This document shows positions 1 through 12,994 of a DNA stretch of 38,111 nt, one piece after another. The stretch comes from Candidatus Magnetominusculus sp. LBB02 (lineage in GTDB: Bacteria; Nitrospirota; Thermodesulfovibrionia; Thermodesulfovibrionales; Magnetobacteriaceae). A program made the position numbers and the translations under genes. The stretch spans positions 1-38,111 of the forward strand of contig JAKOEO010000005.1 in the NCBI GenBank assembly GCA_022321325.1, given 5' to 3'. Position 1 is the first letter of the stretch. Every line of letters starts with the position of its first letter. The notes beneath the pieces are model-generated. The model was not told the DNA's origin. It made no database searches and saw only the letters and a program-made list of their open reading frames with translations.

Positions 1-50
1 ATTCTATGCGGGTCTTCGAAGATTTATTTGCCTATGACTGTCGAAGTTAA

Positions 51-4761
<4,711 letters not shown>

Positions 4762-4860
4762 GGTCGGCTTGTACGGTGTTGATTGATGAGGGGCTTCTGT
4801 GCATTTGCCGCCGACGTGGCTTTTTTATGTAATCAATTCCATAGTTGTCAAAGAGCATTA
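4762..4860 (-). promoter_or_regulatory. CRISPR leader with candidate promoter
   Basis: This is the AT-rich stretch between cas2 and the first repeat. On the minus strand a perfect TTGACA (4846-4851) lies 16 bp from CATAAA (4824-4829), a 4/6 match to the -10 box. Transcription would start near 4817, about 55 nt before the first repeat. A 6-bp inverted repeat (GTCGGC at 4763-4768 and GCCGAC at 4810-4815) abuts the repeat, where an integration signal is expected. The promoter is inferred. Confidence 0.6.
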
Positions 4861-4897
4861 GTCATAACTCATTGTTATTAAATATAATATCATTCGC

Positions 4898-4936
4898 GCG
4901 AACCCCCCTGTGTAATCATGCCCGCTTAGGGTTCGC
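4898..4936 (-). promoter_or_regulatory. Inverted repeat between cas2 and leader
   Basis: Perfect 8-bp arms, GCGAACCC at 4898-4905 and GGGTTCGC at 4929-4936, are separated by 23 bp. They begin 4 bp beyond the cas2 stop. No T-tract follows on the minus strand, so it is not a standard intrinsic terminator. I have the impression that similar GCGAACC/GGTTCGC motifs recur after cas2 in I-C loci, but cannot check this. It could be an integration-related leader motif or an mRNA 3' end. Confidence 0.5.
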
Positions 4937-4940
4937 ATCT

Positions 4941-5228
4941 TCAAAATATCAGCGGCCCTTCCTGGTCATACGCACCCTTTGCCCCTATGTGCTCTATCCG
5001 GCGCTTCCAATTCGACCCCAAAAAATAAAACCGCAGACTGTCAAACTCCTCATCTATCTCCTCTATCAGCCTCCGCCGCAGGTGCGTCCACTGCCCCGGG
5101 TCCACTATACACTCAAACACCGAGTACTGCACCCTTTGCCCAAAATCCTGACACGCCCTCGCTACCCTTCTCAGTCTCCTCTTCCCATCCCCTTCCACAG
5201 ACACATCATAACTTATCAATACCAACAT
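4941..5228 (-). CDS. cas2: CRISPR adaptation protein Cas2
   Basis: A 95-residue protein, the usual Cas2 length, with a ferredoxin-like fold. It forms the dimer at the centre of the Cas1-Cas2 integrase that inserts new spacers at the leader end. The first strand MLVLISYD carries the conserved Asp8. The segments GQRVQYSVFEC and SLRFYFLG are strongly typical of I-C Cas2. It is the last cas gene. A 53-bp gap, most of it a solitary CRISPR-like repeat, separates it from cas1, although the other cas genes are overlapping or tightly packed. Translation starts at ATG, with a GGTGAAAGTGG stretch upstream as a weak ribosome-binding site. Confidence 0.97.
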   Translation of the reverse strand: MLVLISYDVSVEGDGKRRLRRVARACQDFGQRVQYSVFECIVDPGQWTHLRRRLIEEIDEEFDSLRFYFLGSNWKRRIEHIGAKGAYDQEGPLIF

Positions 5229-5249
5229 TTTCCACTTTCACCTATTTCC

Positions 5250-5281
5250 GTTTCAATCCACGCATCTGCCGCAGGGGCGGC
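5250..5281 (-). repeat. Solitary CRISPR-like repeat between cas1 and cas2
   Basis: This 32-bp unit matches the array repeat at 25 of 32 positions without gaps. On the minus strand it begins immediately after the cas1 stop codon and ends 21 nt before the cas2 ATG. The last 11 bases, TGGATTGAAAC, equal the crRNA 5' handle exactly, as does the preceding GCG. The differences cluster in the hairpin, where a new stem (GCCGC/GCGGC with loop CCCT) replaces the array stem. The handle and a hairpin are therefore both kept. No second repeat follows, so it is not an array. It may be a Cas5 cleavage site in the cas mRNA or the 5' repeat of a crRNA-like regulator. Confidence 0.85.
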
Positions 5282-6310
5282 CTACTTCCAAATAAACGGC
5301 GGGTAGCCGTCCAAATCCCCGCGTATATACCGAGCCATTAACATTGCCTGTATATGAAATAACAATCCCACAGGCGCCTTTTCATTTAAAAACGGGTGCG
5401 TCAACTCCTCCTGCTTCCTCTTTTGATACGCAATCAGGACAGTTTTTCTCGTATCGTCATCCATCAAAACCCCGCCCGCCTCCTGCCTCTTAAACCCCGA
5501 CGCCCGTACCTGCCCCAGATTTATCAGACTCACCGCAAGCCTGTCAGCAAGATATGCCCTGAACTCCTCAAGTATATCCAGCGCCAGCCCCGGACGCCCC
5601 GGCCTGTCTCGATGTATGTACCCCACAGCAGGGTCAAGCCCCACCGCCTCACACGCCGACCGTATATCGTGCAACACCATCGTATATAAAAACGACAGCA
5701 GACAGTTGACATTGTCCATCGGCGGACGACGGCTCCTCTGCCTGAAATAAAACGCATCCTTCTGCGAAATAATCAGATTGTCAAAGACGCCGAAATAGTT
5801 GTGCGCCGCGTCTCCTTCAACCCCCATCAGCTCACTTAGTGAATCCACACGCTGTAACCTGCCGATTGATATACCTAAGCCGTCGGCCACATTTGACATC
5901 TCGCCGCCGCATGTCTCTGGATGGTCTCTAATCATGCGCCTGAGCACAGTGCGGCAGTTGGAGATTTTGGCTGTCAGCACCGCCCGTGCGATTTTTAATG
6001 TCTCATCACGGTCATCGGCGCGGCGATACTGCTCCCTTCTCAATAACACATTGCCTGATACAGGGCCTTGCACCTTAGCAAGAAATCGCCCGTACTCAGT
6101 CATAAAACTTATTGCCACGCCTCGCTCGGCGCAAAACCCCATCAGGGCGGGGCTGGCCATCACCTGCCCGAAGCACACGATGCTGTTCAGATTATGCACC
6201 GGAATTTTCTTCTTCGTCTCGTCGCCAATTTTGACCGCAACGGTCTCGCCCTCCTTTGTGATATAGGCGCCTTGCGTGGCAATGTATAGGGTGTTTAGCA
6301 GACGCTTCAC
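5282..6310 (-). CDS. cas1: CRISPR integrase Cas1
   Basis: A 342-residue Cas1, the metal-dependent endonuclease/integrase of spacer acquisition. The expected catalytic residues are visible: Glu165 (in LMGVEGDAAHNYF), His233 (in GYIHRDRPGRPGL) and the acidic cluster Asp245/Glu248/Glu249 (in ALDILEEF). The N-terminal beta domain runs to about residue 85 and the helical catalytic domain follows. The start codon is GTG, overlapping the cas4 stop as GTGA, which indicates translational coupling. The stop codon directly abuts the solitary repeat at 5250-5281. Length and motifs are normal for I-C loci, and nothing suggests loss of function. Confidence 0.97.
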   Translation of the reverse strand: MKRLLNTLYIATQGAYITKEGETVAVKIGDETKKKIPVHNLNSIVCFGQVMASPALMGFCAERGVAISFMTEYGRFLAKVQGPVSGNVLLRREQYRRADDRDETLKIARAVLTAKISNCRTVLRRMIRDHPETCGGEMSNVADGLGISIGRLQRVDSLSELMGVEGDAAHNYFGVFDNLIISQKDAFYFRQRSRRPPMDNVNCLLSFLYTMVLHDIRSACEAVGLDPAVGYIHRDRPGRPGLALDILEEFRAYLADRLAVSLINLGQVRASGFKRQEAGGVLMDDDTRKTVLIAYQKRKQEELTHPFLNEKAPVGLLFHIQAMLMARYIRGDLDGYPPFIWK

Positions 6311-6975
6311 GGCTCAACCGCCTCATCGGTACCTACTATTGCCGCTTCCATGTATCTTGCTACAGAACGGCCCTTTCTCATCATCTCTGGCATACATATT
6401 TCGATGAGCGAGCAGTTTTTGCATTTAGGGCCGAACTCTGGCGGCGGAGTGGTCCCTGACCCTATCAACCGATGCAGGCGCAGCGAGGTCTCTATGGTAA
6501 GGTCTCGAAGTGAATCGTCAAAGGTGACATTGAGGCGTCTTCGCGGTTTGCCGTAGAACATTGCGCCGTGTTCGATTGTAACGCCAAGCATCTCCTCAAG
6601 ACACAATGCCTGAGCGCAGAGTTGAACGATGTCGTAATTGCCTTTTTTTGGAGCGCCGCGTTTATATTCGACGGGAAATGGCTGCCATCTAACGCCTTTA
6701 GCGGCAGAGCTGCCGCCAATTCTGTGGAATTCAACGACATCGGCCTTACCGGAAAGGCCAAGAGTAAGCGACCGAAGGGCAACGCCGGTAGAGATTTTAA
6801 CATCGCCACGGCTTTCAGACTTACCACTGTCAACATGTTCGTGCAAAATCCGCCCCTCGGCAGTGAAGAGATTCTCATCCCACACCTGCTCAATATGAAT
6901 CAATGCGCACCGCCTTTCACAGTATAGCAAGTGGCTCAACGCTGACAGCGGTAATAGGTCGTCTTCTGTGTACAA
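6307..6975 (-). CDS. cas4: CRISPR exonuclease Cas4
   Basis: A 222-residue RecB-family nuclease that trims prespacers and helps select the PAM together with Cas1-Cas2. Asp79 (in GKADVVEF) and Glu103/Lys105 (in PVEYKRG) form the nuclease core. Cys19 or Cys23 near the N-terminus and Cys185, Cys188 and Cys194 near the C-terminus are placed to hold a 4Fe-4S cluster. The start is an unusual TTG giving MYTEDDLLPLSALSHLLYC, which matches the family N-terminus, with GAGG about 9 nt upstream. It follows cas3 by 11 nt and overlaps cas1 by 4 nt. Confidence 0.95.
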   Translation of the reverse strand: MYTEDDLLPLSALSHLLYCERRCALIHIEQVWDENLFTAEGRILHEHVDSGKSESRGDVKISTGVALRSLTLGLSGKADVVEFHRIGGSSAAKGVRWQPFPVEYKRGAPKKGNYDIVQLCAQALCLEEMLGVTIEHGAMFYGKPRRRLNVTFDDSLRDLTIETSLRLHRLIGSGTTPPPEFGPKCKNCSLIEICMPEMMRKGRSVARYMEAAIVGTDEAVEP

Positions 6976-6986
6976 TTATATTTCCT

Positions 6987-9170
6987 CTAATAAATCAAGC
7001 CTTCTTCATTTGCATAAACAAGGTGTAAAACCCCCTTCATATATCCAAGACAATCAGGATCGTAAGTCCACCCTGTCCATTTATAGAGTTCGTCATATCC
7101 TCTGATATTCTCAAGGGACAGCGCATTTACCTTTTGTAACCAGATTTGAACGCTGTTCCTTAGTAAATCTATAGTAGAGACTTTTTCGTGATTTTCTAAT
7201 GCGTCAACAATTGAATTGTCAATCACAACAAGACGAGTATCTGCGTTAATAACCCTGTACAATTTAGATACTTCCGGGAAATCGCCTCTGTGTTCACTTT
7301 TTTTGATCTCCTCAGCATCTTTTTTGTAATTGCTCATTATCTCTCTTCTCATAGCGTCAGTTACAGCATCAGTTGCAGACATTTTTTGAATCAATTGTTC
7401 TTTAAACAGGTCATTGAGTACGGCCCGACTGGTGTCAAACACTGGATGCCTGTTTAGTAAAGGATCATTAACACGGAAATCCCATACTTCACCAATCACA
7501 TCATTGTGTTCTCTATTTATCCTGCCGCCGATTTGGATCAAACTTGCAGTTGTGCAACTTTCACGTAACGCCGTGGCAAAAGAGAAATCCATACCTGCTT
7601 CAATACAACTTGTAGCAACAAGCGTCCAATTGGTATCTGTATTTCTCGTTTTAAGTTTTTGAATAACCTTATTAACGATGCGTTCCCTATCGATAGGGGT
7701 TAATGCCGTTGATAAATGTAATACTTCATGATTTTCCTTTATCATTTTATCTGCAATCACAGCGGCAGACTGAACTGTATTCATTACTACAAGTCGTGGG
7801 CCGCGTTTAGATAGAATGAAGTCTATCAGACCTCTGCGGTCAAAAGCATGTTCATATGTCTGATAGGATATTCTGAGGAATTCATTTTCTGCTGCCTGCT
7901 GACGTAAATCAGCTGGAAGCAGATCAGGTATTGACTCTATTGGAGAGACAAATTTTTCCATTGTCCAGAATCTCGGCAGCGAACCTGATGCCAAAACAAA
8001 ATGACATCCCCATTTTGTTAATCCCCTAAGCCAAACCCATGTTTGAGGCCATAAAAAAGACGGAATGGCCGCGTGTGCCTCATCAATGAATACGGCAGAG
8101 CCAGGAAGCTCGTGCAATTTTCTAAGCTTTACAGGCATATTACTTCCAAGTGTTTCAAAAAACTGCACGGCGGTTGTAACAATTATTGGGGCCTTCCAAA
8201 GCGTTGACATCTGGCGTAACTCTATACTCTCGAAATCTGCTTGATGATGGTGTTCCGCGACAACCTCATTAGGATTTTCGCCGTCCAGTACAAGGGCTTT
8301 TCTATATATCTCTACTGATTGTTTGATGATATTCGTATATGGCAGCACCACTATAATGTGGCGCAATTTCTTTGCTATCGCAACTTGAAGCAAGTGAGCC
8401 ATAACCGATGTTGTCTTACCAGTGCCAACGGGACTATCGCAAGCCATAATTGGCACATCTGTGGCTGCCGCCCTGCATGAGTTGTAGATTTCCTGTCGTT
8501 GTAAATTGCGCTGCGAATGCGGATCCTGATTGAATTTGGCTTCAACATACTTATCAAGAGCCATAAGTCTTTCTTCCCAGCGAAATTCCTTATAGTCAAT
8601 ACTTGCTTCATCGCCAGTATGCGTGGCAGCATCACCATAATCTCCATCCACCAAACATGAAAGACCTAAACGATAAGTCAGTCCATTCCATTTGATGTTA
8701 TCGAGTGCTTGTTCAATATCAACAGAACCCAAAACACGTTCATGTACTGTTTTATAATAGTTAAGAAGCTCATCAGTCCGTTGAAGTATTTCAGGGTCGC
8801 GGCAAAATGGAGCGCTCTTAGTATTTTCCTTCCCTAATGAACATAAGCCTATGTGATGGCCATATGCCAGAATTGCCGCATGAAGGTGGTTTCGTTGTTT
8901 CAAATGGGCAACTCCAGCATCCACATGGTTTATCGGCAGCTTCTTTTTTGAGGAGCTTCGCAAAACTTTCTGATTCTTTTCGTCTAACTTCCCCAAGTCG
9001 TGAAATAACGCAGCCGCAGAGACTATATCAACAAATGCTTGACTGCCGTCTTTAAAATATTTAGCAGCCTCTGCGGCATTTCTTCTTGCCCTATCTGAAA
9101 CATTCCCGACATGCTCAGCGTATGTTTGTGCCGGAATATCGTTTCGTGCGCTTCGAGCCAGTGGCTCCAT
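6987..9170 (-). CDS. cas3: CRISPR helicase-nuclease Cas3
   Basis: A 727-residue Cas3 that unwinds and degrades DNA marked by the Cascade complex. The N-terminal HD nuclease domain shows His20, His57-Asp58 (FHDLGK), His82, His105-His106 and Asp175/Asp177. The helicase part has Walker A at 246-253 (SPVGTGKT), DEAH at 363-366 and motif VI QIGGRINRE. Motif III reads SGSLP where SATLP is more usual. The ATG overlaps the cas7 stop by one base (TGATG), so it is translationally coupled. Its place after cas7 rather than at the head of the operon is unusual for I-C. Confidence 0.96.
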   Translation of the reverse strand: MEPLARSARNDIPAQTYAEHVGNVSDRARRNAAEAAKYFKDGSQAFVDIVSAAALFHDLGKLDEKNQKVLRSSSKKKLPINHVDAGVAHLKQRNHLHAAILAYGHHIGLCSLGKENTKSAPFCRDPEILQRTDELLNYYKTVHERVLGSVDIEQALDNIKWNGLTYRLGLSCLVDGDYGDAATHTGDEASIDYKEFRWEERLMALDKYVEAKFNQDPHSQRNLQRQEIYNSCRAAATDVPIMACDSPVGTGKTTSVMAHLLQVAIAKKLRHIIVVLPYTNIIKQSVEIYRKALVLDGENPNEVVAEHHHQADFESIELRQMSTLWKAPIIVTTAVQFFETLGSNMPVKLRKLHELPGSAVFIDEAHAAIPSFLWPQTWVWLRGLTKWGCHFVLASGSLPRFWTMEKFVSPIESIPDLLPADLRQQAAENEFLRISYQTYEHAFDRRGLIDFILSKRGPRLVVMNTVQSAAVIADKMIKENHEVLHLSTALTPIDRERIVNKVIQKLKTRNTDTNWTLVATSCIEAGMDFSFATALRESCTTASLIQIGGRINREHNDVIGEVWDFRVNDPLLNRHPVFDTSRAVLNDLFKEQLIQKMSATDAVTDAMRREIMSNYKKDAEEIKKSEHRGDFPEVSKLYRVINADTRLVVIDNSIVDALENHEKVSTIDLLRNSVQIWLQKVNALSLENIRGYDELYKWTGWTYDPDCLGYMKGVLHLVYANEEGLIY

Positions 9171-10048
9171 CAGTATATATCCATTAAATCTGAAAGGGGT
9201 TCGACCTTTTCTTTCAAATTGTCAGGCAAGGTAATAGGCACGTCATATTCGTCCCATGACTTAGACGGCTTATCAGGGTCAAATTCCTTCTTTTTCTTTG
9301 GTGTTAAGGCATCTATCAGCATGAAATCAGGACAAGAACCAAGCTGTGATTTATGCTCAATATACCAAGCATGGCGAATAGCGACAAAAGATCTAACGTA
9401 TGAGGCAGTGTGAGAATAGGCATATGGTATTACCTTTTTCAGAAGTTCTATGTCGGTATTTGTGCAACCAGTAGCCTTTGCAGCTGTCGGATTGACAAAA
9501 AAGGGCATACAGTAAACACCGTGGGAAACAATACGATAACTTAAAGGCGCCATCCCTCTGTCTTTACCCTCCTGCACCCCTGACTTGTTTGTAGTGGTCA
9601 TTCGCTCTATCTCAACAGGAGCAACAGAAATTCCAAGGCCAAACTGCACAATGCCAGTTCTTATAGATGTGGATGAGCCTTCCTCTAAAAAAGTGTTTCC
9701 AAAAACCCTGCCATCCCAATACTTCTCCTTAAATTTGTCATTCTTCATTTCATCTTCTACATTTTTGCGGATTCTTCCACGGCTTTCAAGTATGACATAA
9801 CCATCTTCTTTCAGATTTGGAGTGAACTGTTTTGAGGCTTCCTGCCAGACAGGACCTTCTTTGTTTTCAATCAAATCACGTATCTTCCGTTTGAATGAAA
9901 CCGGCGAGATTTCACCTCTGTCATCATAACGCTGACGCGGGTCACTCTCTCGATCTGGATCACCATTGGGGTTTGAACTTCGCACCTCGATAATTAAGAG
10001 ACCTGTTGCTTTGTTCATTACGTCATTCCCTACGTCTGACTTATTCAT
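9170..10048 (-). CDS. cas7: Cascade backbone protein Cas7 (Csd2-like)
   Basis: A 292-residue Cas7, which polymerises along the crRNA as the backbone of the surveillance complex. The signature NPNGDPD and the following SFKRKIRDLI match the Csd2/Csh2 RRM family. The middle part (PLSYRIVSHGVYCMPFF, then the YSHTASYVRSF region) and HKSQLGSCPDFMLID also fit. The ATG at 10048 is supported by GGAGGT about 7 nt upstream; the internal Met11 has no such site. It follows cas8 by 24 nt and overlaps cas3 by one base. Confidence 0.92.
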   Translation of the reverse strand: MNKSDVGNDVMNKATGLLIIEVRSSNPNGDPDRESDPRQRYDDRGEISPVSFKRKIRDLIENKEGPVWQEASKQFTPNLKEDGYVILESRGRIRKNVEDEMKNDKFKEKYWDGRVFGNTFLEEGSSTSIRTGIVQFGLGISVAPVEIERMTTTNKSGVQEGKDRGMAPLSYRIVSHGVYCMPFFVNPTAAKATGCTNTDIELLKKVIPYAYSHTASYVRSFVAIRHAWYIEHKSQLGSCPDFMLIDALTPKKKKEFDPDKPSKSWDEYDVPITLPDNLKEKVEPLSDLMDIY

Positions 10049-10072
10049 ACTTTTACCTCCATATTGTGATAT

Positions 10073-12133
10073 TTATTCCTCTGTATTCCTTGAACGGGCA
10101 AGATACCCCAAAAGCATCTTAGCCTTGTCTGTATCCGTTGTTTGCCGTGGTAAAGCAACATCGGCTAAATCATTGCAAACCTTTCCAATCTGCCCCAATA
10201 TCCATTTGACTAATTTATATTCCTCACCTTGTACTTTGTTAGCCCATGCCTGATAGACCAATAGACGGCTCCAAAGCCTTGCAAGGGCACGTTCGGGATT
10301 TTCCACTGCTGATGGCATTAAAGCGTTGCCTATTAGCTGAGGTGGAATATCATTCTTTCGCACCCACTTGCAATATTGCATGTGCAGATCATCACTCAGG
10401 GAAAGCAATCTGCCCACGTTAAAAACTGCATCTTTCATATACACCTCCTTTTTATGTCCAAGTTTATATAACAGTATAGAAAAGAGTGTTACTGTCTTTA
10501 GTGTTGTTTTTTTATTTTCAGGAGGAATTTGATTCCATTTTTTGGAATCATCAGAATGGATAGCCCCGCCTATTCCTAACAATAGCGGTAATAGCCGATT
10601 AACTGCAAGTGATAGCAGTCTTTTTGCCGACTGTTCAGCCTCTCTATTTTCGCCAAGAAAAATATCATAAACATCGCGCAAATTAATCCCGCTCACTTTA
10701 GATTTTTCAGTGCCATTTCTTATCCACTTATAGTGAAAACACCTCATAACATCAGATGGCGAAGGACAATCAGTGGTTTTACTATGATTCACCTTATCTT
10801 TTTTCTTCGGCAAGGGGATACTGATGGAAGGATGGTTTTTAGACGCATCCTTCCATTCTTTTACCCCAGCTTTTATATTGCTGACGCAGAAAGATGCGTT
10901 TAATTCAACCTGTTTACGTCCTGGATCTATTTGTTTAAGTACGAATATACGAACCAACGATTCATGTGTAATCCCTTCTTCTCCTTCAAGGGCAAGGCAA
11001 ACTTTGCTGGTGACTTCTTCAAAGATACCCGCAGATGTTTCACTCTCATCGGCATCACTGAGAAGGTCAGCAAGATTTATCTCACATTTAGGTTTATCCT
11101 CAAGATAAACAATAAGCAGATCAGGTTTTGAACCCTTATTGCCTTGGACTGATTTCCAAGTCTTTCCCTTACGTTCTTTGTCAGTAATAAATTCAATCAC
11201 GTTCATAAGTTTTGCTGACAAGTCTTTACCAACAGGGAATATACCCGACGCAATTTTTCTATATCTGTAGTGGCATGACGCTTCATCGTTCATGGAAAAT
11301 AAATAAGTTTGACCAAGAATCGGCAGGCTTGGATTAGGAAACTTTTCCTTCTCAATTATTGTCATCTCGCCTGTCAACGAACATAGATCCTTATTTGTTG
11401 TATTATCATTCTTCTGCACAAGAAGTGTTTCGTTCAATATAGACTTCATAGCAGGGGAAGCTATCCTTGAGTCGAATCTGGAATAATCTGACAAATCAAG
11501 CAATAAAGCTATCTCGCCAGAAAATTTGTGCTCTTTTTTATCCCATTTTCCAAATAGTAAGTCACCCACTAGGTCAACCTGTTCAACTGTGCCGTTTAAA
11601 GAAGCGTCAATTGCAACTGAAGATAATTGCTTGAGAAAGGAATCTACATTTTCCTTGTAGACATGTAGCCTGTCTATTAATGTACATAGAGGCTTTAATT
11701 TATTATCATTACAGTCAACCAACTCATATAATTCAGATGGATAACCATAGATGCGATCCTCCAAATTCTTTCTTTCAGATTCATTATAAGATAGTTCTGA
11801 TTGTTCGATAACTTCTTTCATTTTATTACACCGCTGTTTGACATCTTTATCTTCAAGCAGTTTGCGAATGTCTTCCGGTGAGATGTGCAGCTTCCAGATT
11901 GGTGACTTAAAATTGAATACCGGAAAGCTTTTCATGTTATCTGGAGCAATTTTCCATAATTCAACCATACGTTCTTTGCCGCAATATTCTATGGTTTCTA
12001 ACTGACAATCCGAATTGATACCTACTATAAAGCCCTCCTTTCGTGCAGGTGTTTTTATCCATCTATGATTTTTTTGTACTACAATTCCACATCGCTTAAG
12101 AGAAAGATTTAGTGTCATAAGTTCATTCAGCAT
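10073..12133 (-). CDS. Cascade large subunit, Cas8-type (divergent)
   Basis: A 686-residue protein in the position of the large subunit that recognises the PAM and anchors the crRNA 5' end. I assign it by place (between cas5 and cas7), size and a helical C-terminal part that could serve as a fused small subunit (QLIGNALMPSAVENPERAL, then LARLWSRLLVYQAW). I do not recognise the usual Csd1 N-terminus or C-terminus. It is also longer than the typical ~600 residues. It may be a divergent Cas8c or belong to another Cas8 family. The ATG overlaps the end of cas5 by 11 nt, indicating coupling. Confidence 0.8.
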   Translation of the reverse strand: MLNELMTLNLSLKRCGIVVQKNHRWIKTPARKEGFIVGINSDCQLETIEYCGKERMVELWKIAPDNMKSFPVFNFKSPIWKLHISPEDIRKLLEDKDVKQRCNKMKEVIEQSELSYNESERKNLEDRIYGYPSELYELVDCNDNKLKPLCTLIDRLHVYKENVDSFLKQLSSVAIDASLNGTVEQVDLVGDLLFGKWDKKEHKFSGEIALLLDLSDYSRFDSRIASPAMKSILNETLLVQKNDNTTNKDLCSLTGEMTIIEKEKFPNPSLPILGQTYLFSMNDEASCHYRYRKIASGIFPVGKDLSAKLMNVIEFITDKERKGKTWKSVQGNKGSKPDLLIVYLEDKPKCEINLADLLSDADESETSAGIFEEVTSKVCLALEGEEGITHESLVRIFVLKQIDPGRKQVELNASFCVSNIKAGVKEWKDASKNHPSISIPLPKKKDKVNHSKTTDCPSPSDVMRCFHYKWIRNGTEKSKVSGINLRDVYDIFLGENREAEQSAKRLLSLAVNRLLPLLLGIGGAIHSDDSKKWNQIPPENKKTTLKTVTLFSILLYKLGHKKEVYMKDAVFNVGRLLSLSDDLHMQYCKWVRKNDIPPQLIGNALMPSAVENPERALARLWSRLLVYQAWANKVQGEEYKLVKWILGQIGKVCNDLADVALPRQTTDTDKAKMLLGYLARSRNTEE

Positions 12134-12737
12134 ATTCTATCACCCCGCTTATAATTTTCACGTTTTGACGGTATTTAGGTTTGACTTGGCCGTCTGTCGG
12201 ATTATCGAAGACAGTATGAAGCATTGACGGCAGAATAAGATTTATCGTTTGCTCTATACACGTACCTTCTCTAAATGGGCCTACATATGAGGGCACAAAT
12301 TCACTCCAGCCCAAACAAGGTGTATAGTAGTATTGGCCTTTTACCAGTCTCCGCTTAAAAATTTCTTGCAGCGCATGCAGATGGTTAATCTTTTTTGGGG
12401 CATCACTGGCGGCTTTTACGACCCCATAGACCCGATAGCATACATCAACAAGTATGGTGGCAGGTATTTGATAAGAATTGCGCTCTCTTATCTGATCAGC
12501 TTTCCTTAACGGCCCGCCATAATTGGTAACATACTTACTAAATCTAACCGGCGCACATATTTCTACCTTTGTTGGGTGGATGTATGCGCTTTTTAAACGC
12601 GCGATTGCCTCAAACATCCCTTTAGCCGCTGAATAGGTAGGTGCCGGGTATGATACTTGAGCAGCCCCCGTGTCCGGCCTGGTAAACATCGCCGCCGGTC
12701 CTGCTATTTCAAAAGACACATCATAGAGTTTTTCCAT
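12123..12737 (-). CDS. cas5: Cas5 (I-C type), likely crRNA-processing endonuclease
   Basis: A RAMP-family Cas5 of about 204 residues. Features that fit the I-C (Cas5d) form are the N-terminal strand YDVSFEIAGPAAMFTRPD, the YSAAKGMFEAI helix and the later HLHALQEIFKRRLVKGQ segment leading to CLGWSEF. I-C loci lack cas6, and Cas5 cuts the pre-crRNA itself with a Tyr/Lys/His centre. Tyr, Lys and His residues in the two segments named are candidates, but I cannot assign them without alignment. I chose ATG 12737 because GAGGG lies 6 nt upstream. ATG 12761 adds eight residues and has only a weak site. It is the first gene of the cas operon. Confidence 0.88.
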   Translation of the reverse strand: MEKLYDVSFEIAGPAAMFTRPDTGAAQVSYPAPTYSAAKGMFEAIARLKSAYIHPTKVEICAPVRFSKYVTNYGGPLRKADQIRERNSYQIPATILVDVCYRVYGVVKAASDAPKKINHLHALQEIFKRRLVKGQYYYTPCLGWSEFVPSYVGPFREGTCIEQTINLILPSMLHTVFDNPTDGQVKPKYRQNVKIISGVIEYAE

Positions 12738-12818
12738 TTTATCCCTCACTTTTGTGTTCATACTTTACACAATTACACATACTTAAATGCCCATATATAG
12801 CCGATATAATCCTATACC

Positions 12819-12838
12819 ATGTTACCTTCGAGTAACAT
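12819..12838. repeat. Dyad in the cas operon 5' leader
   Basis: Perfect 7-bp arms, ATGTTAC and GTAACAT, flank a 6-bp centre. It lies about 40 bp inside the predicted cas transcript and about 80 bp before the cas5 start. It could be an operator for a dyad-binding repressor or an RNA hairpin in the 5' untranslated region. No regulator gene is adjacent. Confidence 0.5.
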
Positions 12839-12882
12839 TCAGCATATCCCCCAAATAATCGTTCTATTACTATTACGACAAT

Positions 12883-12912
12883 ATCATACATATGCTATTA
12901 TGAATATGTCAA
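12883..12912 (-). promoter_or_regulatory. Promoter of the cas operon
   Basis: On the minus strand a perfect TTGACA (12907-12912) is followed after 18 bp by TATGAT (12883-12888), a 5/6 match to the -10 box. The start point would be near 12876, giving a 139-nt leader before the cas5 ATG at 12737. The only other feature between alaS and cas5 is a GCCGC/GCGGC hairpin right after the alaS stop (12981-12994) without a T-tract. Read-through from alaS is therefore possible as well. Confidence 0.7.
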
Positions 12913-12994
12913 TAAGAATTACACTGGATGCGCTTACATGCAGTGGCTGCGTTTGAAGTATGTTCGTTTTGGATGGATTTGCCGCTGCGGCGGC

